A stretch of 64,000 nt of DNA, from NCBI RefSeq assembly GCF_000719705.1, contig NZ_JOHO01000005.1:1-64000 (forward strand). The letters run 5' to 3'. Below the pieces are notes generated by a model that worked only from the letters and a program-made list of their open reading frames with translations, had not been told where the DNA came from and made no database searches. Shown here piece after piece: positions 9,426 through 17,078 of the stretch. The position numbers were made by a program, and so were the translations under genes. Source of the stretch: Streptomyces sp. NRRL S-350 (GTDB lineage: Bacteria; Actinomycetota; Actinomycetes; Streptomycetales; Streptomycetaceae). The first letter of the stretch is position 1; each line of letters starts with the position of its first letter.

Positions 9426-11027
9426 TCAGATGTGCACGGCCGGGCCCGCGTCGGTGGTGCCGCGGCGGGTGAGCAGGCCGAGTACGGCGGCGGCGAAGGC
9501 CACCACGGAGGCGACCGCGAAGGCGAGCGACATGCCGCTGACGAAGGACTCGTGGACGGCGCCGGCCATCGCGTCCACCGCCTGCTGCGGGGTGCCGGGC
9601 GGGGCCGGCGGGGCGATGCCGAGCTGGGCGGCCTGCTTGAGGCCCTCGGCCTCGGCGCCCTGGACCGGCGGCAGGCCGGCCTTGGCCCAGTTGCCGGGGA
9701 GCACGTCGCCGACCTTGGCGGCCATCAGCGCGCCCAGCACCGCGGTGCCGAGGCTGCCGCCGACCTGCATCGCGGCCTGCTGGAGGCCGCCGGCCACGCC
9801 GGACAGCTCCAGCGGAGCGTTGCCGACGATGACCTCGGTGGCGCCGACCATGACGGGGCTGATGCCGAGGCCCATCAGGACGAACCAGAGCGACATCACG
9901 CCGGTGCCGGAGCCGCTGTCCAGGGTGGACATGCCGAACATCGCGGTGGTGGTGATCAGCATGCCGGCCACGATCGGGATCCGGGGGCCCAGCTTGCCGA
10001 TCGCGAGGCCGGCCAGCGGCGAGCCGACGATCATCATGCCGGTCATCGGCAGCAGGTGGACGCCGGCCTCGACCGGCTTCATCCCGTGCACGTTCTGCAG
10101 GTAGAAGGTCACGAAGAAGATCGCGCCGAAGAACGCGAACGCCATCAGCACCATCAGCAGGACGCCCGCCGACAGCGGCACCGAGCGGAACAGGCCGAGC
10201 GGGATCAGCGGCTCGCGCGCCTTGCCCTGCCAGAGCGCGAACAACACCATCAGCACCACCGCACCGCCCAGGAACAGCAGCGTCCTGGTGTCGCCCCAGC
10301 CCCACTCGGGGGCCTTGATGATGCCGAAGACCAGCGCGAACATCCCGACCGAGAGCAGCGCGATGCCGGGCACGTCGAAGGACTTGGCGGCGTTCTCGGC
10401 CCGGACGTCCTTGAGGACCCACAGGCCCAGCGCCAGCGCGAGCAGGCCGACCGGGACGTTGATGAAGAACACCGACTCCCAGTTGACGTGCTCGACCAGC
10501 AGGCCGCCGACGATCGGGCCGGCCGCGGTGGAGGCGCCGATCACGCCGCCCCAGATGCCGATGGCCATGTTGAGCCGCTCGGCGGGGAAGGCCCCGCGCA
10601 GCAGGCCGAGCGCGGCCGGCTGGAGCAGCGCGCCGAAGAGGCCCTGCAGCACCCGGAAGACGATCACCGTCTGGATGTTGCCGGCGAAGCCGATCGCGGC
10701 CGAGGTCGCGGCGAAGCCGACCGCACCGACCAGGAAGGTGGTCTTGTGGCCGAACCGGTCGCCGATCTTGCCGGCCGTGATCAGGAAGACCGCCAGGGCG
10801 AGCAGGTAGCCGCTGGTCACCCACTGGATCTCGGAGGGCGCCGCGTGCAGCTTCTCCTGGATGACGGGGTTGGCGATGGCGACGATCGTGCCGTCCAGGG
10901 CGACCATCATCACGCCGACCGCGACGGTCAGCAGGGTCAGCCAGGGGTGCCCCTTGAGGCCTCCCCCGGACGGTGGCGTCGGCGGCGGGGCGTCCGCCTC
11001 GGAGTTCTTGACGACGGACTGGCTCAT
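9426..11027 (-). CDS. MFS multidrug exporter, DHA2 (EmrB/QacA) family
   Basis: 533 aa with about 14 membrane segments, the DHA2 count. Carries the family motifs GKIGDRFGHK (loop 2-3) and the GPIVGG motif-C region (residues ~140-160). Likely a proton-driven exporter of hydrophobic drugs; substrate not deducible. ATG start at 11027 with GGAGGG upstream. Divergent from the TetR gene at 11244; a near-ideal promoter at 11128-11156 carries an inverted repeat in its spacer, so it should be repressed by that TetR protein. Confidence 0.92.
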   Translation of the reverse strand: MSQSVVKNSEADAPPPTPPSGGGLKGHPWLTLLTVAVGVMMVALDGTIVAIANPVIQEKLHAAPSEIQWVTSGYLLALAVFLITAGKIGDRFGHKTTFLVGAVGFAATSAAIGFAGNIQTVIVFRVLQGLFGALLQPAALGLLRGAFPAERLNMAIGIWGGVIGASTAAGPIVGGLLVEHVNWESVFFINVPVGLLALALGLWVLKDVRAENAAKSFDVPGIALLSVGMFALVFGIIKAPEWGWGDTRTLLFLGGAVVLMVLFALWQGKAREPLIPLGLFRSVPLSAGVLLMVLMAFAFFGAIFFVTFYLQNVHGMKPVEAGVHLLPMTGMMIVGSPLAGLAIGKLGPRIPIVAGMLITTTAMFGMSTLDSGSGTGVMSLWFVLMGLGISPVMVGATEVIVGNAPLELSGVAGGLQQAAMQVGGSLGTAVLGALMAAKVGDVLPGNWAKAGLPPVQGAEAEGLKQAAQLGIAPPAPPGTPQQAVDAMAGAVHESFVSGMSLAFAVASVVAFAAAVLGLLTRRGTTDAGPAVHI

Positions 11028-11127
11028 CTGGGCCCTCCGGGGGCGTGGCTCGTTCGGGACGTGGTCGTGGCGCCCCGGCCCACCCGTCCCCACAGGTGCC
11101 CCGGCCCGACGGGCGCCACTCGTCCGC

Positions 11128-11156
11128 AGATTATGTCAGTCGCTGACAATCGGCAA
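11128..11156 (-). promoter_or_regulatory. Exporter promoter with TetR-type operator in its spacer
   Basis: On the minus strand: -35 TTGCCG, 17-bp spacer, -10 TAATCT. The spacer contains TGTCAGTCGCTGACA (11134-11148), two perfect 6-bp inverted arms. A bound repressor would block the promoter. Confidence 0.75.
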
Positions 11157-11173
11157 ACAGTGACTTCTGCTCG

Positions 11174-11201
11174 TTGCTGACATTTGTCAGAACGCTAAGG
11201 T
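11174..11201 (+). promoter_or_regulatory. tetR promoter with a second operator
   Basis: -35 TTGCTG, 16-bp spacer, -10 TAAGGT. CTGACATTTGTCAG (11177-11190) is a perfect palindrome with arms related to those of the exporter operator, in the opposite arrangement. Implies autoregulation. Confidence 0.7.
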
Positions 11202-11243
11202 TGTGCTCCCACCCGCCACCCCGCGCTCCGGAAGGCCCCCGCC

Positions 11244-11942
11244 ATGGCCGCTCACCCCCCTCCCCCCGCCGAGACCCCGGAGGACACCGGGCGGGCACCC
11301 GGGTTGCGTGAGCGCAAGAAGCAGCAGACCCGGCACGCCCTGGTCCAGGCCGCCCACGAACTCTTCCTCGGCCAGGGCTTCGCCCGGACCACCGTCGACG
11401 AGATCGCCTCCGCCGTCGACGTCTCCCAGCGCACCTTCTTCCGCTACTTCGCGAACAAGGACGAGGTCGCGCTCGCCGTGATGGCCGAGGCCGAGGACTA
11501 CTTCATCGAGTGCCTGCGCCACCGCCCGGCCCACGAGGCCCCGCTCCAGGCCCTGCGCGCCTCGATCGTCAAGGCCTGGCGCGACCTCGGAAACGCCAAG
11601 GCCTCCGGCCCCGACTCGATCACCAGCGCCCTCGAACTCATGCGGATGATCGAGGACGCGCCCACCCTGCTCGCCGCCCACCTGCGGCGGGTCACCGAAC
11701 AGGAGCGGATCGTGGTCCAGGTGCTCGCCGAACGCGAGGGACTGGACCCGCGCGAGGACCTGCGCCCCACCGTGCTGGCCGCCGTCTTCGGCAGCGTGCT
11801 GCGCGCCGCCCACCTGTCCTGGACGGCCGACCGCGAACCCGACGGGCCCGAGGGAATGATCGCCCTGATCGAGCGCCACTTCGACCAGCTCGGACCGGCC
11901 CTGGCCGGCCACTGGCGCACCCCCGCGCAGCACTCCGCGTGA
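11244..11942 (+). CDS. TetR family repressor of the divergent exporter
   Basis: 232 aa. TetR_N helix-turn-helix at residues ~18-65, with the hallmark TVDEIASAVDVSQRTFFRYFANK. A helical ligand-binding domain follows, resembling those of regulators of MFS drug pumps. ATG start at 11244; GGAAGG lies about 9 nt upstream. Two CTGACA/TGTCAG inverted repeats in the shared intergenic region are the obvious operators. Ligand is probably a pump substrate. Confidence 0.92.
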   Translation: MAAHPPPPAETPEDTGRAPGLRERKKQQTRHALVQAAHELFLGQGFARTTVDEIASAVDVSQRTFFRYFANKDEVALAVMAEAEDYFIECLRHRPAHEAPLQALRASIVKAWRDLGNAKASGPDSITSALELMRMIEDAPTLLAAHLRRVTEQERIVVQVLAEREGLDPREDLRPTVLAAVFGSVLRAAHLSWTADREPDGPEGMIALIERHFDQLGPALAGHWRTPAQHSA

Positions 11943-11950
11943 CGCCGGGC

Positions 11951-12055
11951 GCAGCACCCGACGCAGCACTCGCCCAACACCCCGTGCGGCACCCGACGCA
12001 GCACTCGCCCAACACCCCGTGCAGCACCCGACGCAGCGCTCGCGCAACACCCCGG
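11951..12055. repeat. Three contiguous 35-bp direct repeats
   Basis: Copies at 11951-11985, 11986-12020 and 12021-12055; the first two differ at one base and the third at a few. They begin 9 bp after the tetR stop codon. No open frame of note and no spacers between copies. Confidence 0.9.
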
Positions 12056-12098
12056 GCCACCCCGGACAGCACCCCCGCACAGCCCCGCGCGTGTCATA

Positions 12099-12137
12099 CC
12101 GGGGTATCACCCGATACCCCGGTGGCACCCGGAAGTT
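12099..12137. promoter_or_regulatory. Two-component operon control region: inverted repeat plus shared box (copy A)
   Basis: 12099-12122 holds 10-bp perfect arms (CCGGGGTATC / GATACCCCGG) with a 4-bp gap. Overlapping it, 12112-12137 matches 21 of 26 positions with 14193-14218, upstream of the hydrolase/acyltransferase operon. Both boxes begin GATACCC about 62-63 bp before the -10 element. Likely the binding site of the response regulator encoded here (inference). Confidence 0.65.
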
Positions 12138-12174
12138 CGGGCTCCGGTGCGACGCCCCGCGGCCGCCGCCCTCC

Positions 12175-12180
12175 TAGGCT
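12175..12180 (+). promoter_or_regulatory. -10 element of the histidine kinase gene, leaderless start
   Basis: TAGGCT ends 8 nt before the ATG at 12189 and there is no Shine-Dalgarno, so transcription probably starts at or beside the start codon. Confidence 0.55.
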
Positions 12181-12188
12181 GGCCCGCG

Positions 12189-13493
12189 ATGAAGAACCTC
12201 ACCCCCGCGGACCCCCGCCACCACGCCCTGCGCCTGCTGCGCCTGCTCTGGCACCACCTCACCAGCCCGGACGGCGACCACACGCCGCTGCTCGGGCAGT
12301 CGCCCCGGCCCTGGCTGCGCCGCCTTCCGTACGCGGTCGCGCTGGCCATGCTGGCCTCGCTGATCCCCACCGGGATCGCCAACCTGGTCGACTTCTACGG
12401 CGTGGTGCTCCCGGTGGCCGCCGCGCTCACCGTCGCGCAGACCATGCCGCTGCTGCTCGCCATCACCCGGCCGCTGGCCGCCTGGTGGATCAGCGCGGCC
12501 ACCCTGGTCGCCACCGCCGCCATCACCGCCCGGTACGACCAGCACGGCGGCACCTGGCCGTGGACCGCGCCGATGATCCTCTCGTACGTCTTCCTGCTGG
12601 TCGCCCTGGCGCTGCGGGAGAGCCGGGCCACCCTGGTCGCGGTCTGGCTCGCCACCGTCCTGCTCACCGCCGTCGCCACCACGCTCGGCCTGCCCCGCCC
12701 CGGTGACGGCACCACCATGCTGCTGATCGCGCTCAGCGGCGCCGCGCTGCTGCTCGGCTGGGCCGTCCGGGACCGCGCGGAGGCGCGCCGACTGCTCAGC
12801 GAGCAGGAGCACATCAGCGGGGTCGAACGCGAACGACGCACCCTCCTGGAGGAACGCGCCCGGATCGCACGGGAGTTGCACGACGTGGTGGCCCACCACA
12901 TGTCGGTGATCGCGGTGCAGGCCGCCAGCGCGCCGTACCGGATAGCCGACGTGCCGGCCGAGGCCGCCGAGGAGTTCGGCACGATCGCCGCGACCGCCCG
13001 CGAGTCGCTCGCCGAGATGCGCCGGCTGCTCGGCGTGCTGCGCAGCGAGGAGTCCGGCGGGGAGACGGCCCCCCAGCCCGGGGTCGGCCAGATCGCCCAA
13101 CTGGTCGAGACGGTGGGGCGGGCCGGGGTGCCGGCCGAGCTGACGGCCGATGCGGGGCTGGCAGAGACGGTGCCGCAGGCCGTCGGCCTCTCCGCGTACC
13201 GGATCGTCCAGGAGGCGCTGGCCAACGTGGTGCGGCACGCGCCCGGGGCGCGGACCTGGGTGTCGCTGTCCTGCGACGGGCCGGCCCTGCTGGTGACCGT
13301 GGTCAACGCGCCCCCGCCGGAGCGCACCGAGTCGCTGGAGGCGTCGGTCGAGGGCACCGGGCACGGCCTCGTCGGGATGCGCGAACGCGTCCGGCTGGTC
13401 GATGGCAGTCTGGACACCGGCCCGCTGCCGGACGGCGGCTTCAAGGTGGCCGCCGCCCTGCCCCTCGACCTCCCCCAGGAGAGCGCCGCATGA
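12189..13493 (+). CDS. Sensor histidine kinase (HisKA_3 / NarL-type system)
   Basis: 434 aa. About six membrane segments (residues ~45-195), then a short coiled linker, the HisKA_3 dimerisation/phosphoacceptor helix with H231 in IARELHDVVAHH, and a HATPase_c domain (~330-430) with GTGHGLVGMRERV. No extracytoplasmic sensor domain, so it probably senses through the membrane. ATG at 12189 fits a leaderless transcript; a GTG at 12147 is possible but overlaps promoter DNA. The stop codon overlaps the response regulator start (ATGA). Confidence 0.93.
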   Translation: MKNLTPADPRHHALRLLRLLWHHLTSPDGDHTPLLGQSPRPWLRRLPYAVALAMLASLIPTGIANLVDFYGVVLPVAAALTVAQTMPLLLAITRPLAAWWISAATLVATAAITARYDQHGGTWPWTAPMILSYVFLLVALALRESRATLVAVWLATVLLTAVATTLGLPRPGDGTTMLLIALSGAALLLGWAVRDRAEARRLLSEQEHISGVERERRTLLEERARIARELHDVVAHHMSVIAVQAASAPYRIADVPAEAAEEFGTIAATARESLAEMRRLLGVLRSEESGGETAPQPGVGQIAQLVETVGRAGVPAELTADAGLAETVPQAVGLSAYRIVQEALANVVRHAPGARTWVSLSCDGPALLVTVVNAPPPERTESLEASVEGTGHGLVGMRERVRLVDGSLDTGPLPDGGFKVAAALPLDLPQESAA

Positions 13494-14179
13494 CCATCCG
13501 CGTGATCATCGTCGACGACCAGGCCATGGTGCGCGCGGGCTTCGCGGCCCTGCTCAACGCGCAGAGCGACATCGACGTGGTGGGGGACGCGGCGGACGGC
13601 GCCCAGGCCCTGGAGACCGCCGGCCGCACCCACCCGGACGTGGTGCTGATGGACGTCCGGATGCCCGTGATGGACGGCCTGGAGGCGGCCCGGCGGCTCC
13701 TCGACCCCACCGCCGGCGGGCGCGGCGGGAACGGCGCGTACCGGCCCAAGGTGCTGATGCTGACCACCTTCGACGTGGACGACTACGTGTACGAGGCGCT
13801 GCGCGCCGGAGCCAGCGGCTTCCTGCTCAAGGACGCCCCGCCGGCCGACCTGATCGCCGCGGTCCGGGTGGTCGCGGCCGGCGAGGCCCTGCTCGCCCCC
13901 TCGGTGACCCGCCGGCTGATCGAGGACTTCGCCCGCACCCGCCCGGCCCGGCGCCGCGACCCCAAGGTGAGGCTCAACGGCCTGACCCCGCGCGAGACCG
14001 AGGTGCTGGAGCTGATCGCCCGGGGCCTGTCCAACCAGGAGATAGCCGCCCGGCTGGTGCTCGCCGAGCAGACCGTCAAGACCCACATCGGCCGCATCCT
14101 CGCCAAGCTCGACCTGCGCGACCGCGCCCAGGCGGTGGTGCTGGCCTACGAGTCGGGCCTCGTAGCCCCGGGCCAGTAG
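13490..14179 (+). CDS. LuxR/NarL-family response regulator
   Basis: 229 aa. Receiver domain with acidic pair D9/D10, phosphoacceptor D55 (VVLMDVRMP) and the T/K switch positions (LTTF, LLKD). C-terminal LuxR HTH at ~160-220 (LTPRETEVLELIARGLSNQEIA). A glycine-rich insertion (about residues 79-90) lengthens the beta4 loop. Translationally coupled to the kinase. Probably binds the GATACCC-type box found upstream of its own operon and of 14304. Confidence 0.93.
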   Translation: MTIRVIIVDDQAMVRAGFAALLNAQSDIDVVGDAADGAQALETAGRTHPDVVLMDVRMPVMDGLEAARRLLDPTAGGRGGNGAYRPKVLMLTTFDVDDYVYEALRAGASGFLLKDAPPADLIAAVRVVAAGEALLAPSVTRRLIEDFARTRPARRRDPKVRLNGLTPRETEVLELIARGLSNQEIAARLVLAEQTVKTHIGRILAKLDLRDRAQAVVLAYESGLVAPGQ

Positions 14180-14192
14180 TCCCCGGCCCCTC

Positions 14193-14218
14193 TGATACCC
14201 GGGTAGGACCCGGGAGTT
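14193..14218. promoter_or_regulatory. Shared box, copy B, upstream of the hydrolase/acyltransferase operon
   Basis: 26-bp element starting TGATACCCGGGTAGG, 21/26 identical to 12112-12137. Followed 63 bp later by a -10-like TACCTT (14257-14262), the same geometry as copy A. It starts 14 bp after the response regulator stop codon. Confidence 0.65.
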
Positions 14219-14303
14219 GGCCCCGCGGTGTGACGTCCGCGGGGCCGTCGCATTCCTACCTTCCTCTCCGTCGGAAGCAGAACGGACGAGGGAGAGCCGG
14301 GAC

Positions 14304-15485
14304 ATGCGCAGATTTCGAGTCAGGCGGGCGGTCGCCGCCGCGGTGGCGCTGGCGGCGGTGCTCGGCGCGGGTGGTTGGGCCGCCGACAGCCGGACGGCCG
14401 TCACCGGTCCGCCGCCCGGCAGCGCCGCGTGGACATCCGACACCTCGCTCGGCCTGCCGCTGCCGGACCCGGCCACCACCACCCCGGCCGACGTCGCCGC
14501 GTTCTTCGCCGGGCTGAGCCCCGACCGGCAGGACGCCCTGGCCGTCCGGCACCCCCTGGTGGTCGGCAACCTGGACGGCGCGCCGATCGGACTGCGCTAC
14601 CGGGCCAACGCCCTGGCCCTCGCCGCCGAACGCACCCGCGAACTCGCCCGGGCCGCCGACCCCGCCCTACCCCCGCAGGACCACGAAGCCGCCCGCACCC
14701 GTGCCGAGCGCTACCGCACCCTGCTGGACGGCGGGCGCCGGATCCTCGCCTTCGACCCGCGCGGCCGCGGCCAGGTCGCCGAGGTCTACGGCGACCTCGC
14801 CGCCGCCCGCCACACCGCCGTGATCGTCCCCGGCTCGGACATCGACCTGCTCGACTTCGACCGCACCACCGACCCGTACGGCACCCCCGCCGGCATGGCC
14901 CGCGCCCTCTACGCCGAGGAGCAGCACGGCGACGAACAGCACGCCGGGGAGCAGCACGCCGACGTACAGCACCGGGCCACCGACCGGCAGACCGCCGTGA
15001 TCGCCTGGGCCGGCTACACCACCCCCGTCGGCCTCGGCCTGGACGCCGCCACCGAGGACCTCGCCCGGGCCGGCGCCACCCGCCTGACCCGACTCCTCGA
15101 CGGACTCGCCGTCAGCACCCACCCCCAGGCCCCCGCCACGGTGTTCTGCCACAGCTACGGCTCGGTGGTCTGCGGCCTGGCCCGCCCCACCCCGGCGCAG
15201 GCCTCCGGCGTGGTGGTGCTCGGCTCGCCCGGCATGGGCGTCGACTCCGCCGCCGACCTCGACCCCGGCGTCCCGCTGTGGGCCACCGCCCGCAACGGCT
15301 CCGACTGGATCGGCGACGTGCCCAACGTCCGGCTGCTCGGCCTCGGCCACGGCGCCGACCCGACCGCCCCCGGATTCGGCGCCCGACCGCTGCCCGCCAC
15401 CGGATCCCACGGACACACCGGCTACTTCGCCCCCGGCACCGCCTCCCTCACCGCCTACGCCGCCGTCGCCGCCGGCCGCGCCTGA
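14304..15485 (+). CDS. Exported alpha/beta hydrolase, DUF1023 type (copy 1)
   Basis: 393 aa. Arg-rich N-terminus and hydrophobic stretch (~9-27) look like a signal peptide or anchor. The second half is an alpha/beta hydrolase fold with nucleophile S284 in CHSYGSVVCG and a likely catalytic His in GHTGYF near the C-terminus. A Gln-His-rich insert at ~205-223 (repeated EQHxxE units) is absent from the paralogue at 17079. ATG at 14304 with GAGGGAGAG upstream. Followed after 26 nt by an acyltransferase gene. Predicted lipase/esterase-type activity outside the membrane; substrate unknown. Confidence 0.8.
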   Translation: MRRFRVRRAVAAAVALAAVLGAGGWAADSRTAVTGPPPGSAAWTSDTSLGLPLPDPATTTPADVAAFFAGLSPDRQDALAVRHPLVVGNLDGAPIGLRYRANALALAAERTRELARAADPALPPQDHEAARTRAERYRTLLDGGRRILAFDPRGRGQVAEVYGDLAAARHTAVIVPGSDIDLLDFDRTTDPYGTPAGMARALYAEEQHGDEQHAGEQHADVQHRATDRQTAVIAWAGYTTPVGLGLDAATEDLARAGATRLTRLLDGLAVSTHPQAPATVFCHSYGSVVCGLARPTPAQASGVVVLGSPGMGVDSAADLDPGVPLWATARNGSDWIGDVPNVRLLGLGHGADPTAPGFGARPLPATGSHGHTGYFAPGTASLTAYAAVAAGRA

Positions 15486-15511
15486 CCGCCCGCACCGGAA
15501 GGAGCCCCACC

Positions 15512-16741
15512 ATGGCCCACCCCCTCACCGCGCTGCGCCACGCCGCCCGGCAGATCGACGCCAGGACCCCCGCCACCCGCGACCGCGCCCTCGACGGCCT
15601 GCGCGCCCTCGCCCTGCTCGCCGTACCGGTCGGCCACTGGATGCTCGGCGGCTTCGCCCTCTCGGACGACGGCGCCCTGCACAACGCCAGCCCGCTCTCC
15701 TCGCTCGGCTCCCTGGCCCCGATCAGCTGGGGCCTCCAGATGCTCGGGGTGTTCTTCCTGGTCGGCGGCCACTCCTCGGTCCGCTCGCTGGAACGGGCCC
15801 GGGCCCGGGGCGGCACGTACGGCGGCTGGCTGCGCGCCCGCACGGTCCGGCTGCTGCGCCCGGTGCTCGGGGTCACGGCGGTGTGGGCGCTGCTGATCCC
15901 GCTGCTGCCCGCGCTCGGCGTCCCCGCGGACACCGTGCGCACCGGCGCGACGCTGGTGGTGCAGCCGCTCTGGTACATCGGGGTCTACCTGGGGCTGACC
16001 GCGCTGACCCCGCTCTGCGTGGCCGCCGGGCGCCGGCTGGGGGGCTGGTCGGCGGCCCTGCTGGTGGCCTCGGTCGCCGCCGTCGACGTGCTGCGGTACG
16101 GGCCGTGGGCGGAGGCGGTGCCGTCCTGGGTCGCGCTGCTGAACATCCTTCCGGGCTGGCTGTTCGGCTACCAGTTGGGCGTGCTGTGGGCGCAGGGCCG
16201 GCTCGGCCGCCCGACGGCCCGGGTGCTGCTGCTCGGCGGCGGCGCGCTGTTCGCGGTGCTGCTGGTGGTGTTCCACTACCCGGCCAGCATGGTCGGCGTG
16301 CCCGGGGCCGGGCGCACCAACTCGCACCCGCCGTCCCTGCTGGTGCTCGCCCTGGCGGCGTTCCAGTGCGGCGCCGCGGTGCTGCTGCGGGAGCGGCTGG
16401 GGCGGCTGCTGACGAACCGTCCGCTGCTGTGGCTGCCGGTGGTGGTGGTCAACCTGTCGGCGATGACGATCTTCTGCTGGCACCAGAGCGCGATGCTCGC
16501 GGTGGCGGTGCCCGGCGCGGCCGGCCTGGGCGCCGTCCAGGGGTTGACCACCGCACCGGAGTCGATCGGCTGGGTGGCCGCCCGGTTGGCGCTGCTGCCG
16601 CTGTTCGGCGCCGTCCTGGTGGCGATCGGGTGGTTCACCCGGCGGTTCGACGGGCCGTGGACGGCCTTCTCCCGCGCCGGGAAGGCGGCGGCCGGCGCCG
16701 CGGCGGCGCTGTTCGCGGCGTACGCGCTGGGCGTGGTGTGA
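15512..16741 (+). CDS. Acyltransferase-3 family membrane protein (OafA/MdmB-like)
   Basis: 409 aa, about ten membrane helices. Starts with the family signature DGLRALALLAVPVGHWML, whose His is the presumed catalytic residue. Such proteins move acyl groups to sugars, lipids or antibiotics at the membrane. ATG at 15512 with GGAAGGAG upstream; same operon as the hydrolase at 14304 (26-nt gap). The pairing suggests one enzyme adds and one removes acyl groups, or that both act on the same envelope molecule (inference). Confidence 0.85.
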   Translation: MAHPLTALRHAARQIDARTPATRDRALDGLRALALLAVPVGHWMLGGFALSDDGALHNASPLSSLGSLAPISWGLQMLGVFFLVGGHSSVRSLERARARGGTYGGWLRARTVRLLRPVLGVTAVWALLIPLLPALGVPADTVRTGATLVVQPLWYIGVYLGLTALTPLCVAAGRRLGGWSAALLVASVAAVDVLRYGPWAEAVPSWVALLNILPGWLFGYQLGVLWAQGRLGRPTARVLLLGGGALFAVLLVVFHYPASMVGVPGAGRTNSHPPSLLVLALAAFQCGAAVLLRERLGRLLTNRPLLWLPVVVVNLSAMTIFCWHQSAMLAVAVPGAAGLGAVQGLTTAPESIGWVAARLALLPLFGAVLVAIGWFTRRFDGPWTAFSRAGKAAAGAAAALFAAYALGVV

Positions 16742-16758
16742 GCCGCCGCTGCCGGTGA

Positions 16759-16806
16759 GCGGCGCAATGGGGCGTGGACCGGCCGGTCCACGCCCCATTG
16801 CGCCGC
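16759..16806 (+). terminator. 48-bp perfect palindrome, operon terminator
   Basis: 24-nt perfectly complementary arms with no spacer, 18 nt after the acyltransferase stop codon. Longest perfect inverted repeat noticed in the window. Confidence 0.85.
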
Positions 16807-17078
16807 CCGCGCGCCGGGGGCGGGTCGTCGACGCCCTGCTCTACCCTCGCCATGGTGTCGGGGAGTTCGGCGCCCCCACGGAAGCCGTACGGACCACCGC
16901 GTTCGAACCACTGGAAGACGTCGACAGGACACCCCCGGTTCATGTGATCCATCCCACAGTTTGGGCGGGCCCGACACCCCTTCGGGCCCCCTAGGCTTGC
17001 GCAGGGAAGTCAGCAGTCCTATCGCACCCTCCGGGCACCGCCCGCGAAACGGTGACGGGCCCCAAGGGAGTTGGTGCG
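16807..17078 (+). promoter_or_regulatory. Leader/promoter region of hydrolase copy 2
   Basis: No gene. Contains an 8-nt-arm inverted repeat (16967-16974 / 16982-16989) and directly after it a -10-like TAGGCT (16992-16997), identical to the -10 of the kinase gene. I find no clear copy of the GATACCC box. Confidence 0.45.

Noticed and set aside
11951..12055. CRISPR array
   Set aside because: The three 35-bp repeats are contiguous, with no spacers and no cas genes.
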